Below, piece by piece: positions 1 through 5,766 of a stretch of 6,141 nucleotides of DNA (within the stretch, counting starts at the first letter, position 1; the number at the start of each line of letters is the position of its first letter). The DNA is from Zetaproteobacteria bacterium (GTDB taxonomy: Bacteria > Pseudomonadota > Zetaproteobacteria > Mariprofundales > Mariprofundaceae): contig NVSF01000027.1 in the NCBI GenBank assembly GCA_002401135.1, positions 1 through 6,141 on the forward strand. The letters run 5' to 3'. The notes under the pieces were generated by a model, which was given only the letters and a program-made list of their open reading frames with translations, searched no databases and had not been told where the DNA came from. The position numbers and the translations under genes are program-made.

Positions 1-182
1 ATTTCATTAGCCTCAGCTAAATTTGTCACTACTAATCTTCCAATACCAATATTTAATAAATCTGTATTTTGCATTGAAGCTCCATTTCCTAAAATAGCAA
101 AATAATCATCAGAAGCATAAGTGTTTACAATACTAAGAGATTCAGAAGACTGATAAATAGGGAGAATATTTTTATTATGCGA
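1..182 (-). CDS. porU: PorU / peptidase C25-like fragment, partial at both ends
   Basis: Read on the minus strand, the frame running from about 182 down to 1 has no stop. It gives about 60 residues including the stretches NILPIYQSSESLS, YASDDYFAIL and LLNIGIGRLVV, followed by an AEANE segment. This pattern (a P-x-Y-Q-S stretch, a Y-x-S-D-D-Y/F motif, then an I-G-x-G-R-hydrophobic block followed by x-E-A) is what I recognise from the gingipain-like C25 domain of PorU. PorU is the cell-surface sortase of the Bacteroidota type IX secretion system, which cleaves C-terminal sorting signals from secreted proteins. The fragment has no start, and neither catalytic residue can be assigned. Its 28% GC and its A/T-ending codons differ from the downstream genes. 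The family resemblance looks good, but the piece is short, so another C25 peptidase is possible. It is probably a broken piece joined to unrelated DNA. Confidence 0.6.
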
Positions 183-190
183 AATGCCTG
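172..190. other. Putative junction between Bacteroidota-like and proteobacterial DNA
   Basis: To the left, the minus strand reads as PorU-like protein at 28% GC. To the right, a plus-strand gene set of proteobacterial type begins at once (25 of the 60 bases 181-240 are G or C). PorU-like residues can be followed only to about position 179, and the first plus-strand start codon is at 184. No insertion-sequence end, tRNA, inverted repeat or target duplication is visible at the change. The exact breakpoint cannot be fixed from the sequence alone. Confidence 0.5.
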
Positions 191-402
191 TGTTATGGAA
201 GCGTATTGCCGTAGTTATCCCGTTTGTGGCGATTATTATTGATATTATGGCTTGGTATGTGACCAAAGTCGTTCCTGGTTTTGCTTATGTAGTAGTGATT
301 TCTGGGGGCTTGATGGGTTTGTCATTGTGGTTGCAAATCTTACTGTCAGGTTATCAAATGTGGTTCTTAAAAGGTGATAAAAAAGGAGAAATAAATGAAT
401 AG
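184..402 (+). CDS. Small two-helix inner-membrane protein of unknown function
   Basis: The frame encodes 72 residues. A short basic N-terminus (WKR) is followed by a hydrophobic helix at about residues 8-26, a brief loop with K28 and P31, a second hydrophobic helix at about 34-55, and a charged tail (KGDKKGEINE). I do not recognise the family. Size and topology resemble small accessory subunits of respiratory oxidases, and the two c-type cytochrome genes that follow make a respiratory role plausible, but that is inference. It overlaps the next gene by 8 bases. ATG 184 is the only ATG after an in-frame stop at 154-156. However, no Shine-Dalgarno sequence lies at usable distance (GGGAGA at 160-165 is too far), and the suspected junction is immediately upstream. 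The true N-terminus or promoter may have been cut away. Confidence 0.6.
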   Translation: MPVLWKRIAVVIPFVAIIIDIMAWYVTKVVPGFAYVVVISGGLMGLSLWLQILLSGYQMWFLKGDKKGEINE

Positions 403-694
403 ATTATTAAAAACAATTGGGCTAACTATGGTGATTACTTTTTCTTCTCAGCTAAGTATAGCATCGGATATGCCAGACGGTGCTAAAATATTCAGTCAAA
501 AATGCAAAATGTGTCATGCCTTAGATAAGAAAAAAATTGGTACTGCGGTGAAAGCTATGAATTCTGATGCAGAACAGTTACGCTCTGCCATTACAAGTGG
601 AGTAAAACGTATGCCTAAGTTTGGGCATAAGCTTTCCGCTGAAGAAATTGATAGCTTGGTGATATATATTCAAGCTCAAAAAACAGATATATAA
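395..694 (+). CDS. Monoheme class I cytochrome c, periplasmic
   Basis: The 99-residue product starts with a signal peptide: N-terminal MNRLLK, a hydrophobic core, and likely cleavage after S-I-A at residue 23. A mature protein of about 76 residues remains. The heme-binding motif CKMCH is at 37-41, with His41 the proximal ligand. Met73 in KRMPKF is the likely distal ligand, followed by the usual C-terminal helix (SAEEIDSLVIYIQ). These features fit a small class I electron-carrier cytochrome of the c5/c551/c553 type. It would shuttle electrons in the periplasm, for instance to a terminal oxidase or to the triheme protein next door, though its partner is not shown. The start is supported by GGAG at 385-388, six bases before ATG 395. 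The gene overlaps the preceding membrane-protein gene by 8 bases, suggesting translational coupling. Confidence 0.88.
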   Translation: MNRLLKTIGLTMVITFSSQLSIASDMPDGAKIFSQKCKMCHALDKKKIGTAVKAMNSDAEQLRSAITSGVKRMPKFGHKLSAEEIDSLVIYIQAQKTDI

Positions 695-714
695 CGGGTT
701 ATTACAATATATTC

Positions 715-720
715 GGGAGG
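715..720 (+). promoter_or_regulatory. Strong ribosome binding site of the triheme cytochrome gene
   Basis: GGGAGG lies four bases before ATG 725 (GAGT in between). It is the best Shine-Dalgarno match in the window and fixes the start of the cytochrome gene. The 30-base gap after the preceding stop contains nothing else I can identify, and neither a terminator nor a convincing promoter. Confidence 0.7.
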
Positions 721-724
721 GAGT

Positions 725-1540
725 ATGTTAAAGAAAACGGTGTTGGCTATGGGTTGTGTGGTATTGCTTTCAAGCACTGCCATTGCATCTGAGATGCATG
801 GTAAAGCATTATATGAGCAAAACTGTGCATCTTGCCATGGTGCGGATGGGAAGGTTTCTCAGATGGGCATGAAACTCAAACCTTTTCCAGCGAGAGATTT
901 AACTGCTTTGGCAGAGGTCGTTGATCGTGATGAGTTAAGGCGCATCATTGCTTATGGTATTCGTGGTACGGCAATGGTTCCCAAACGTTATGACTTGGAT
1001 GCTGCTGGGATTGAAGATGTGATTGATTATGTTTTCACGTTTAAACGTAAAATCAATATGGCAAATGGTAAAAAACGTTTTGAGCAAGTATGTGCAACAT
1101 GCCATGGCTTTGACGGACGTGCTAAAACGGGCATGGGTGCAAAAAACCTTGTTTATTCCAACTTGAACTTGAAAGATACGGTGCATACCATGCGTTACGG
1201 TCGTATAGGTACGAAAATGACAAGTAAACGGCATCAGTTAACTAATCCAGACATTGAAGATGTTGCTTATTATGTGCATGAATTACGCTTTAAAGCGGAC
1301 ACTAAAAAAGGCGCAGCATTATTCTCTTCAACGTGCAAATCTTGTCATAGTTCACCCTCCGCGATTAAACTTGGAGGTAATCGAGCGCGTACAATGAAGC
1401 TAACAGATATGAGTGATTATTTGTTGGATTTACGTATTCGTCATGGTCGTCATGTTGATCGCGCAGGTAAAAAAGTTGCCAAACTTTCAGAAGATGAAAC
1501 ACAAAATATCATCGCATATTTGAGAAAAGAAACAAAATAA
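725..1540 (+). CDS. Triheme cytochrome c with three tandem class I-like domains
   Basis: The 271-residue product has a signal peptide with likely cleavage after A-I-A (residue 21). Three similar domains of about 80 residues follow. Heme motifs are CASCH (34-38), CATCH (123-127) and CKSCH (204-208). Domains 1 and 2 share the pattern G-K-x-x-[FY]-E-Q-x-C-A-[ST]-C-H-G, a later G-T-x-M (Met84, Met165) and a C-terminal helix with I-E-D-V, so they look like internal duplicates with His/Met hemes. Domain 3 is more divergent: the residue aligned to Met165 is Ala247, within RIRHGRHVDRAG, so its heme may use a histidine (240 or 243) or be five-coordinate. No membrane anchor follows the signal peptide, so it should be a soluble periplasmic electron carrier or an oxidase or reductase partner. 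It sits 30 bases after the monoheme cytochrome and one base before hemN. The exact family name is unknown to me. Confidence 0.87.
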   Translation: MLKKTVLAMGCVVLLSSTAIASEMHGKALYEQNCASCHGADGKVSQMGMKLKPFPARDLTALAEVVDRDELRRIIAYGIRGTAMVPKRYDLDAAGIEDVIDYVFTFKRKINMANGKKRFEQVCATCHGFDGRAKTGMGAKNLVYSNLNLKDTVHTMRYGRIGTKMTSKRHQLTNPDIEDVAYYVHELRFKADTKKGAALFSSTCKSCHSSPSAIKLGGNRARTMKLTDMSDYLLDLRIRHGRHVDRAGKKVAKLSEDETQNIIAYLRKETK

Positions 1541-1541
1541 A

Positions 1542-2957
1542 ATGACAACGAACAATGAAAGCACTGCCCACTTGGGCGGTGCTGACCTTTTTGATTTAAA
1601 CCTGATCAAGAAACATGATAAAGCAGGCCCACGCTACACATCATACCCGACTGCACCTATGTTTCATGATGGTATTGGTTGCTCGGTGTATACCGACACT
1701 TTAAAACGTGTTGCACATGATAAAGCACCACTTTCACTGTATATCCATATCCCTTTTTGCAATACAGTGTGTTATTACTGTGGCTGCAATAAAATTGTCA
1801 CCAAACAATATGATAAGGCACAGCCTTATTTAGACTTGTTATTTAAAGAGATTGATGCGGTTGCCGACTTGGTCGGTAAACATCGCCCTGTGACGCAACT
1901 TCACTTTGGTGGAGGTACACCAACATTCTTAAATGACAAACAAATCAGAGCATTGATGGGTAAGTTGCGTGAATGTTTTCAGTTTGTGGCTGATGAAGAT
2001 GCTGAATATAGCATTGAAATGGACCCCAGAGAATGCACGCCTGAAACCGTCAAAACACTGAGAGATGTAGGCTTTAACCGCATGAGCATGGGGGTACAAG
2101 ACTTTGACCCCGTGGTACAAAAGTCTGTCAATCGCATTCAAAGTAAAGAAGTGACCTTAAATGTACTCAATGATGCACGGCGTGAAGGTTTTAAGTCGAT
2201 GAATATTGATTTGATGTATGGTTTACCGCATCAAACTGTACAAACATTCGATGTAACCTTAGACCAAATTATTGAATTTAGCCCCGACAGAATAGCCTTG
2301 TTTAATTATGCACATTTACCTGAGATGTTCATGCCGCAACGTCGCATTGATGAATCGGCGATGCCTAGCCCTCAAGAAAAACTGAATATTCTTGAGCATA
2401 GTATCAACAAGTTGATTGATGCGGGTTATGTGTTTATTGGCATGGATCATTTTGCAAAACCCAATGATGAGCTGACGATTGCTCAACAGCAAGGTAAGTT
2501 GTATCGAAATTTTCAAGGTTATTCTACACAAGCCGATTGTGACTTGATTGGTTTAGGGCTGACCTCTATTGGTTATGTGGGTGGTAGTTTCTTTCAAAAC
2601 AAAAAAGAAATGGATGCCTATCAAGCTGCGATTGAACAAGATGGTCTGGCAGTTTTTCGTGGGTATACATTATCCGATGAGGACCATTTAAGGCGTGCTG
2701 TCATCATGCGTTTGATGTGTGATTTTGCACTGGACTTCACCATGTTTGAATCAGACTTTGGCATCAATTTTAAACAGCACTTCGCAGATTCTTTAGAAGA
2801 TTTGAATGCTATGCAGGTCGATGGTTTATTAACGCTTTCAGAGCACTCTTTAACCGTACTGCCTGCTGGGCGGCTGATGATTCGTAATGTTGCGATGGTG
2901 TTTGATGAACATTTACGCAAAAAAACAAACAAGAAACAATTTTCTAAGGTTTTATAG
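1542..2957 (+). CDS. hemN: Oxygen-independent coproporphyrinogen III dehydrogenase (radical SAM)
   Basis: HemN oxidatively decarboxylates two propionates of coproporphyrinogen III to give protoporphyrinogen IX without oxygen, in the cytoplasm. The 471 residues match the E. coli type closely: KAGPRYTSYPTA at 27-38, Tyr67 and the cluster motif C-x3-C-x2-C-x-C (Cys73, 77, 80 and 82) in PFCNTVCYYCGC, GGGTP at 123-127, IEMDPRE at 158-164, RMSMGVQDF at 180-188, NIDLMYGLP at 221-229, FNYAHLP at 254-260, and GMDHFAKP then NFQGYSTQ in the second half. The C-terminal HemN domain is complete. Compared with E. coli HemN, the N-terminus carries roughly 10 extra non-conserved residues, and these are encoded by a strong hairpin. 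The start is one base after the cytochrome stop, with only a weak purine-rich site (GAGAAAAGA, about 1522-1530), so translational coupling is likely. Its place behind two c-type cytochrome genes suggests heme supply at low oxygen; no FNR site is visible. Confidence 0.97.
   Translation: MTTNNESTAHLGGADLFDLNLIKKHDKAGPRYTSYPTAPMFHDGIGCSVYTDTLKRVAHDKAPLSLYIHIPFCNTVCYYCGCNKIVTKQYDKAQPYLDLLFKEIDAVADLVGKHRPVTQLHFGGGTPTFLNDKQIRALMGKLRECFQFVADEDAEYSIEMDPRECTPETVKTLRDVGFNRMSMGVQDFDPVVQKSVNRIQSKEVTLNVLNDARREGFKSMNIDLMYGLPHQTVQTFDVTLDQIIEFSPDRIALFNYAHLPEMFMPQRRIDESAMPSPQEKLNILEHSINKLIDAGYVFIGMDHFAKPNDELTIAQQQGKLYRNFQGYSTQADCDLIGLGLTSIGYVGGSFFQNKKEMDAYQAAIEQDGLAVFRGYTLSDEDHLRRAVIMRLMCDFALDFTMFESDFGINFKQHFADSLEDLNAMQVDGLLTLSEHSLTVLPAGRLMIRNVAMVFDEHLRKKTNKKQFSKVL
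1560..1592 (+). terminator. Terminator-like hairpin inside the 5' end of hemN
   Basis: AGCACTGCCC (1560-1569) can pair with GGGCGGTGCT (1574-1583) in a 10-base-pair, GC-rich stem with one T-G wobble and the four-base loop ACTT. GACC follows, and then five T residues (1588-1592). This resembles an intrinsic terminator or attenuator, although the T-run is short and displaced by four bases. It lies 18 bases downstream of the hemN start, in the non-conserved N-terminal leader. It could reduce read-through from the cytochrome genes into hemN, or modulate hemN translation. Function is inferred from structure alone. Confidence 0.4.
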
Positions 2958-3467
2958 ATGCCTGCTATTGAAATTCCCGTACCAGAGCGCTTTCGCAGTG
3001 AAGCCTACTTAGAAGTGTTGGCAAGCCAAGATAGCTCGCAACACTGTGTCTTTGCGGCTTCTGCTTTGCAAAACATGCAAGATATTGCGGCAACGGGTTA
3101 TCCTGATGAAGTTTGTGGCTTGCTTGTTGGCACTGCAAATGCAGAGGGCTGGCAGGTCATCGAAGTTCGTCAAGTGGAAAATATCAACCAAGAGCGGGCA
3201 GCCGATAGATTTCAGTTAGACCCTGCGGGTTATCAAGCCATTGATTCAGAGCTTAGAGGCACGGGTCAAGAAATCATTGGCGTGTTTCATTCTCACCCCG
3301 ATTGCCCTGCCAAACCATCACCTACTGATTTGAGCAGTGCATGGGAAGGTTTTGTTTATCCGATTGTTAGCGTTGTTCAAGGTCAGGTTGTTGAAGTGCA
3401 TTGCTGGGTGTTGACGGATGATGCGCAAATGGGCGGGAAGTTTCAAAAGTTGCCACATCACACATAA
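2958..3467 (+). CDS. JAMM/MPN+ (Mov34/PAD-1) family metalloprotease
   Basis: The 169-residue protein carries the full zinc-protease signature: Glu51 in PDEVCGLLVG and H-x-H-x7-S-x2-D as His111, His113, Ser121 and Asp124 in HSHPDCPAKPSPTD. It is therefore predicted to be an active member of the JAMM class. Bacterial single-domain members (Mec+-like) cleave peptide or isopeptide bonds after the C-terminus of ubiquitin-fold sulfur carriers such as CysO, ThiS or MoaD. No such carrier or E1-like activator lies in the window, so the substrate is unknown. About 30 residues precede the core strand, a short extension with no recognised motif. The start follows the hemN stop directly, with TAAGG at 2945-2949 as ribosome binding site inside hemN, so both are probably co-translated. 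No signal peptide is present, so it is cytoplasmic. Confidence 0.85.
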   Translation: MPAIEIPVPERFRSEAYLEVLASQDSSQHCVFAASALQNMQDIAATGYPDEVCGLLVGTANAEGWQVIEVRQVENINQERAADRFQLDPAGYQAIDSELRGTGQEIIGVFHSHPDCPAKPSPTDLSSAWEGFVYPIVSVVQGQVVEVHCWVLTDDAQMGGKFQKLPHHT

Positions 3468-3484
3468 CCATTCATGCTTTGACC

Positions 3485-5266
3485 ATGATATTTAGGTTTG
3501 CTGCTTACTGTTGTGTTTTTGTGTTTGTTGCTGGTTGTTCTTCAGCACCCAAAATGCAAGAAAATAATAAAAAAAATTCACCATCACATGTAAAAAATGT
3601 CAAAGCCCAAACACCCATTGTGCTTGAAAAAATGGACGTTCAGTTTCTTTATTTGTCAGCGCAACAAGCCTTGCATCAAGGTCAGCCAACACTGGCGGTG
3701 CGTTTTCTCAAAGCATTGGTCAAAAAAGAGCCTGATGCGGTAACACCAAGGTTTGAATTGGTGGATTTATTGCTTGCTGGTGGACAAAAGAAGAAGTCTG
3801 AAGCTAAGTCTTATATAGAAGCCATGCCAGAAGCTGTGCGTACTCAGTTGGTGGATGATGAGGCGCTGCAATATCAACAACTGTATGCGCGAAGCTTGAT
3901 TGCCAATGGTGATATTGAGCAAGCGTCTGTTATTTTAGAAGATTTATTAAGCGAGAAGCCTGAGCGCATTGAAATTCGGTTATTGCTTGCGCGTTTGTAT
4001 GCGATTAATCAATCATACAGTCTGGCACAACGTATTATTGAGCAAGGTATAGCCTTGAGCAAGGATAAACGGTTGCAACAGTTGCAAGTACAACTCTACT
4101 TGCAACAAGGTGCATTTAAAAATGCAGATACAACGTTAGCAACCATGCAGCGCGACTATCCTGAACATGAAGATATTGTGTTGCAGCGTGCACATTTGGC
4201 AGAAAAACAAGGGTCTGGCATCAAGGCAGAGGCATTGCTTCAATTGTTTATTGATACCCATGAAGACACTGCCGTGCAATCCTATCAAATGCTTGCAGGT
4301 ATTTATGTGCGCCAAAATCGCGTTAGTGCTGCCATTGCAGTGTATGAAAAGCTGGTGCCGCTCACTGCTGCAGATGCAGATGTTTTGGTATCACTGGGAA
4401 AACTTCATTATCAACAGCAGGATTTTCCTGAGGCGCGAGATTATTTCAAACAAGCAACAACACAGCTCACCATGCAAGGTGCAAACAATAAGATGGGCGA
4501 GCGTTTGGCGGTCGCGACCTTTTATTATGGCGCAAGCTTGGAGGCATCGCACCAGTGGAAACTGGCTACGCCTGAATACGAAAAGCTTCTGACGGAGCAT
4601 AGCTTATATTTGGATGCGCAGTTGAGGTTGGCGAGTATTGCCATAACTTTGAAAGAATATAAAGATGCTGAACAACGTCTTTTGCGGCTTAAAAGAAGCT
4701 ACCCACATGAAATGGAAGTGTATGAAAGCTTGTCGGGCTTGCGCTTGCAGCAGAAGCGTTATCAGGATGTTATCCGTGAATCAGATAAAGCAGTAGACTT
4801 GGGTTTTTCGCAAACATTATTGTTTAACCGCGCTGTTTCTTTTGAGAAGTTGGGTCAATTTGAAGCGTTGGATGGAGCATTGGAGCAGATTTTAAACAGG
4901 TTCCCCAATGATGCGGAAGCGCTAAATTTTTATGGATACAGCTTGGCTGAACGAGACATTCGCCTAGAAGATGCAAGACGAATGGTTGAAAAAGCACTAA
5001 CAACAAGACCCAATGATGGGTATTATTTAGATTCTTTGGCTTGGGTGTTTTATAAGCAAAGGATGTATGATAAGGCTTTGGAAGTGCAGCTAAAAGCCGT
5101 TTCGACTGTCCCTAGTGATTCAGTGATGCTTGAGCATTTGGGTGATATTTATTGGCAGCAAGGTGAAGCTGAGCAAGCGAAGGCATCATGGCAAAAAGCG
5201 ATTGAGATGAACCATGAACACCCGCAAAGTTTGGAACAAAAAATTAACCAAGGTTTGTTGAAGTGA
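3485..5266 (+). CDS. TPR-repeat outer-membrane lipoprotein, LbcA-like
   Basis: The 593-residue product starts with a lipoprotein signal (hydrophobic core, lipobox V-A-G-C, Cys18 modified). Residues 19-22 are S-S-A-P with no Asp at +2, so Lol sorting to the outer membrane is expected. A low-complexity N/K-rich linker reaches about residue 45. The rest is alpha-helical TPR units, the clearest being about 130-190, 265-325, 375-440 and 470-577. The last block (NFYGYSLAE, then YYLDSLAWVFYKQ, then LEHLGDIYWQ) matches the C-terminal signature of TPR proteins encoded beside lolB. In Pseudomonas aeruginosa the lolB-adjacent TPR lipoprotein PA4667 is LbcA, which binds the CtpA protease and helps it degrade peptidoglycan hydrolases; by synteny this may be the counterpart, but no ctpA is in view. 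ATG 3485 is chosen. TTG 3479 would add two residues, and neither has a clear ribosome binding site. The gene overlaps lolB by four bases. Confidence 0.85.
   Translation: MIFRFAAYCCVFVFVAGCSSAPKMQENNKKNSPSHVKNVKAQTPIVLEKMDVQFLYLSAQQALHQGQPTLAVRFLKALVKKEPDAVTPRFELVDLLLAGGQKKKSEAKSYIEAMPEAVRTQLVDDEALQYQQLYARSLIANGDIEQASVILEDLLSEKPERIEIRLLLARLYAINQSYSLAQRIIEQGIALSKDKRLQQLQVQLYLQQGAFKNADTTLATMQRDYPEHEDIVLQRAHLAEKQGSGIKAEALLQLFIDTHEDTAVQSYQMLAGIYVRQNRVSAAIAVYEKLVPLTAADADVLVSLGKLHYQQQDFPEARDYFKQATTQLTMQGANNKMGERLAVATFYYGASLEASHQWKLATPEYEKLLTEHSLYLDAQLRLASIAITLKEYKDAEQRLLRLKRSYPHEMEVYESLSGLRLQQKRYQDVIRESDKAVDLGFSQTLLFNRAVSFEKLGQFEALDGALEQILNRFPNDAEALNFYGYSLAERDIRLEDARRMVEKALTTRPNDGYYLDSLAWVFYKQRMYDKALEVQLKAVSTVPSDSVMLEHLGDIYWQQGEAEQAKASWQKAIEMNHEHPQSLEQKINQGLLK
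4081..4106. repeat. Perfect 10-bp inverted repeat inside the TPR gene
   Basis: GTTGCAAGTA (4081-4090) and its exact reverse complement TACTTGCAAC (4097-4106) flank the six-base loop CAACTC. The segment encodes glutamine/leucine-rich TPR helix residues around 199-208. No T-run follows, so it is not a terminator. The TTG-CAA codon pairs of a Q/L-rich helix can produce it by chance. Confidence 0.5.
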
Positions 5267-5766
5267 TAAAAGTATTCGCCATTGTGCTTGTTTTACTCAC
5301 TGTTTCATGTGTAAAGCATGAAGCAGCGCCAACATTTGAGCCAATCACAACGTTTTCAGGTCGTTTGCTGGTGATGGACACCAAACATCGCTTTCAAGTT
5401 GAGTTGGACTGGATGGCCAATGAAAAGCAAGGCAACCTTCGCATTACCCATGCCCTTTCAGGGCGCGTTGTGTTTGTGCAATGGAAGAATAAAGTGATGT
5501 TTTGGCGAGATAATGACAAAACAGTGGCGTGGGAGAGTCTTTCCAAACAAGAACTTAAAGATATGGGCGTGATACTTCCGCCTTGGACGCTGGCACGTAT
5601 ATTTTTGGGGCAGTACCCCAAGACAATGCAAACCAAGGATGAACAATTGTGGAAAGGCACTTGGGATGATGCGCGTTTACAAATCAAATGGTCAGACACA
5701 TTTAGGCGCGTAGAAATCACGGATTTTAAACAGGGTAAACGAGCCATCGTGATTATTCATGAATAA
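5263..5766 (+). CDS. lolB: Outer-membrane lipoprotein receptor LolB
   Basis: LolB accepts lipoproteins from the periplasmic carrier LolA and inserts them into the outer membrane; it is itself a lipoprotein. The 167 residues begin with a lipoprotein signal (lipobox T-V-S-C, Cys16). The LolB-like beta-barrel pattern follows: FSGRLLV at 31-37, VELDW at 46-50, GNLRITHALSG at 57-67, LPPWTLARIFLGQYP at 105-119 (matching the L-x-x-W-x-x-G-x-P region), and a late strand pair VEITDF. It is shorter than E. coli LolB (207 residues), and overall similarity is low, so identification rests partly on position between a TPR lipoprotein gene and ispE, as in Pseudomonas. The GTG start overlaps the preceding stop in GTGA, with AAGG at 5250-5253 as ribosome binding site. 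It overlaps ispE by eight bases. Confidence 0.8.
   Translation: MIKVFAIVLVLLTVSCVKHEAAPTFEPITTFSGRLLVMDTKHRFQVELDWMANEKQGNLRITHALSGRVVFVQWKNKVMFWRDNDKTVAWESLSKQELKDMGVILPPWTLARIFLGQYPKTMQTKDEQLWKGTWDDARLQIKWSDTFRRVEITDFKQGKRAIVIIHE

Noticed and set aside
746..757. Possible lipobox (A-M-G-C, Cys11) in the triheme cytochrome signal peptide
   Set aside because: The hydrophobic core continues past the Cys (VVLL) and a normal A-I-A cleavage site follows, so a type I signal peptide fits better.
935..1234. Minus-strand open frame of 99 codons opposite the triheme cytochrome
   Set aside because: The plus strand has clear heme motifs and duplicated domains. The antisense frame has no support.
2621..2932. 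Minus-strand open frame of 103 codons opposite hemN
   Set aside because: The plus strand encodes the conserved HemN C-terminal domain. The antisense product is Ser/Lys-rich and featureless.
3479..3484. TTG start two codons before ATG 3485 of the TPR gene
   Set aside because: It adds only two residues, has no better ribosome binding site, and ATG is the commoner start.
4167..4592. Plus-strand open frame of 141 codons inside the TPR gene
   Set aside because: It is out of frame within a well-supported TPR coding region. Its product is rich in Cys, Trp and Arg, with no motif and no ribosome binding site, so it is a shadow.
5451..5465. GCCCT/AGGGC hairpin in lolB
   Set aside because: A five-base-pair stem without a T-run is expected by chance and lies in coding sequence.
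5603..5623. Inverted repeat TTGGGG/CCCCAA in lolB
   Set aside because: It is short, has no T-run after it on either strand, and encodes the conserved L-G-x-Y-P region of LolB.
5394..5747. Minus-strand open frame of 117 codons opposite lolB
   Set aside because: It lies wholly opposite lolB, has no recognisable domain or start signal, and the plus-strand frame fits the operon.
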